DNA of 5,786 bases from Deltaproteobacteria bacterium (GTDB lineage: Bacteria > Desulfobacterota > Dissulfuribacteria > Dissulfuribacterales > UBA3076). Made by a program: the position numbers and the translations under genes. Of this stretch, positions 5,607 through 5,786 are shown piece after piece. Below the pieces are notes generated by a model. It made no database searches. It worked only from the letters and a program-made list of their open reading frames with translations, and was not told the DNA's origin. Position 1 is the stretch's first letter, and each line of letters opens with the position of its first letter. The stretch spans positions 1 through 5,786 of the forward strand of contig WTCF01000036.1 of assembly GCA_013138705.1 (NCBI GenBank), written 5' to 3'.

Positions 5607-5786
5607 ATGCAACAAGTAGAGCAGGAAAAACTTGATATAAAAGAATTGCCTGAGCAGGCAAAAAAGAGTTGCTTGGATTTTATGAATCGCTTGTAAATAA
5701 ATACAAACTAAAGAAAAGTCCAAAATTACCACGAGGATTTTATAATCCTATAAAAGTTGACTCTTACTCTAAAATAGCTAAAAGAG
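5607..5786 (+). pseudogene. DUF2281-like antitoxin gene, frameshifted, 3' end outside window
   Basis: ATG 5607 follows a strong GGAGG (5597-5601). The first frame gives MQQVEQEKLDIKELPEQAKK and then stops at TAA 5694-5696 after 29 residues. From the run of six A at 5660-5665 the next frame continues without a stop to the window end: ELLGFYESLVNKYK, then LPRGFYNPIKVDSY and SKIAKR. Joined, this reads as a DUF2281-type antitoxin, a family with an early LP..A..E.LDFYEFL helix and a PxGFYNPI tail usually encoded just before a PIN toxin. One missing A in the homopolymer explains the break. It may be a real mutation, a sequencing error or a slippery site. A toxin gene would be expected to the right, beyond the window. 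Confidence 0.7.

Overview
The window opens inside a large chromosomal housekeeping gene and then enters a short accessory region made mostly of toxin-antitoxin (TA) genes and repeat debris. Positions 1-3252 (+) hold all but roughly the first 90 residues of an SMC chromosome-segregation ATPase. The long coiled coils, hinge, LSGGE signature, Walker B and H-loop are all visible. The style of the C-terminal head, the moderate GC of this gene and the four-helix-bundle and TA remnants nearby suggest a Gram-negative anaerobe of the Desulfobacterota type. That is an impression from sequence style, not a demonstrated assignment.

Downstream of smc (3253-3637) lies AT-richer non-coding DNA with short degenerate direct repeats (an AGTGCCTAA word, a 12-bp ATGGCTCGGTTA tandem). 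Reading back toward smc on the minus strand is a compact, apparently intact TA operon: a Phd/YefM-family antitoxin (4042-4317) overlapping a PIN-domain VapC toxin (3638-4045). Its promoter (-35 TTGACT, 17-bp spacer, -10 CATTAT) carries a 13-bp palindrome over the -10, a plausible autoregulatory operator.

From 4358 to 5026 there is no intact gene, but the stretch is structured. A remnant of an S23/four-helix-bundle protein gene (only about the first 40 codons) sits between inverted GGTTCA-type repeats. A good sigma70-like promoter follows at 4789-4818. Next comes a 142-bp AT-rich, MITE-like element with 11-bp perfect terminal inverted repeats, bounded by TA dinucleotides, placed between that promoter and the next gene.

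The right end (5027-5786, +) carries a ribbon-helix-helix antitoxin that looks intact. Its cognate PIN toxin is broken: about 40 internal codons are missing and the frame changes. A third antitoxin-like gene (DUF2281-like) follows, whose frame is broken at a run of six A and which runs off the window. So three unrelated TA loci lie side by side, one apparently intact and two damaged. I see no undescribed system that I can support; the most unusual parts are the two miniature repeat elements and the pattern of TA decay.
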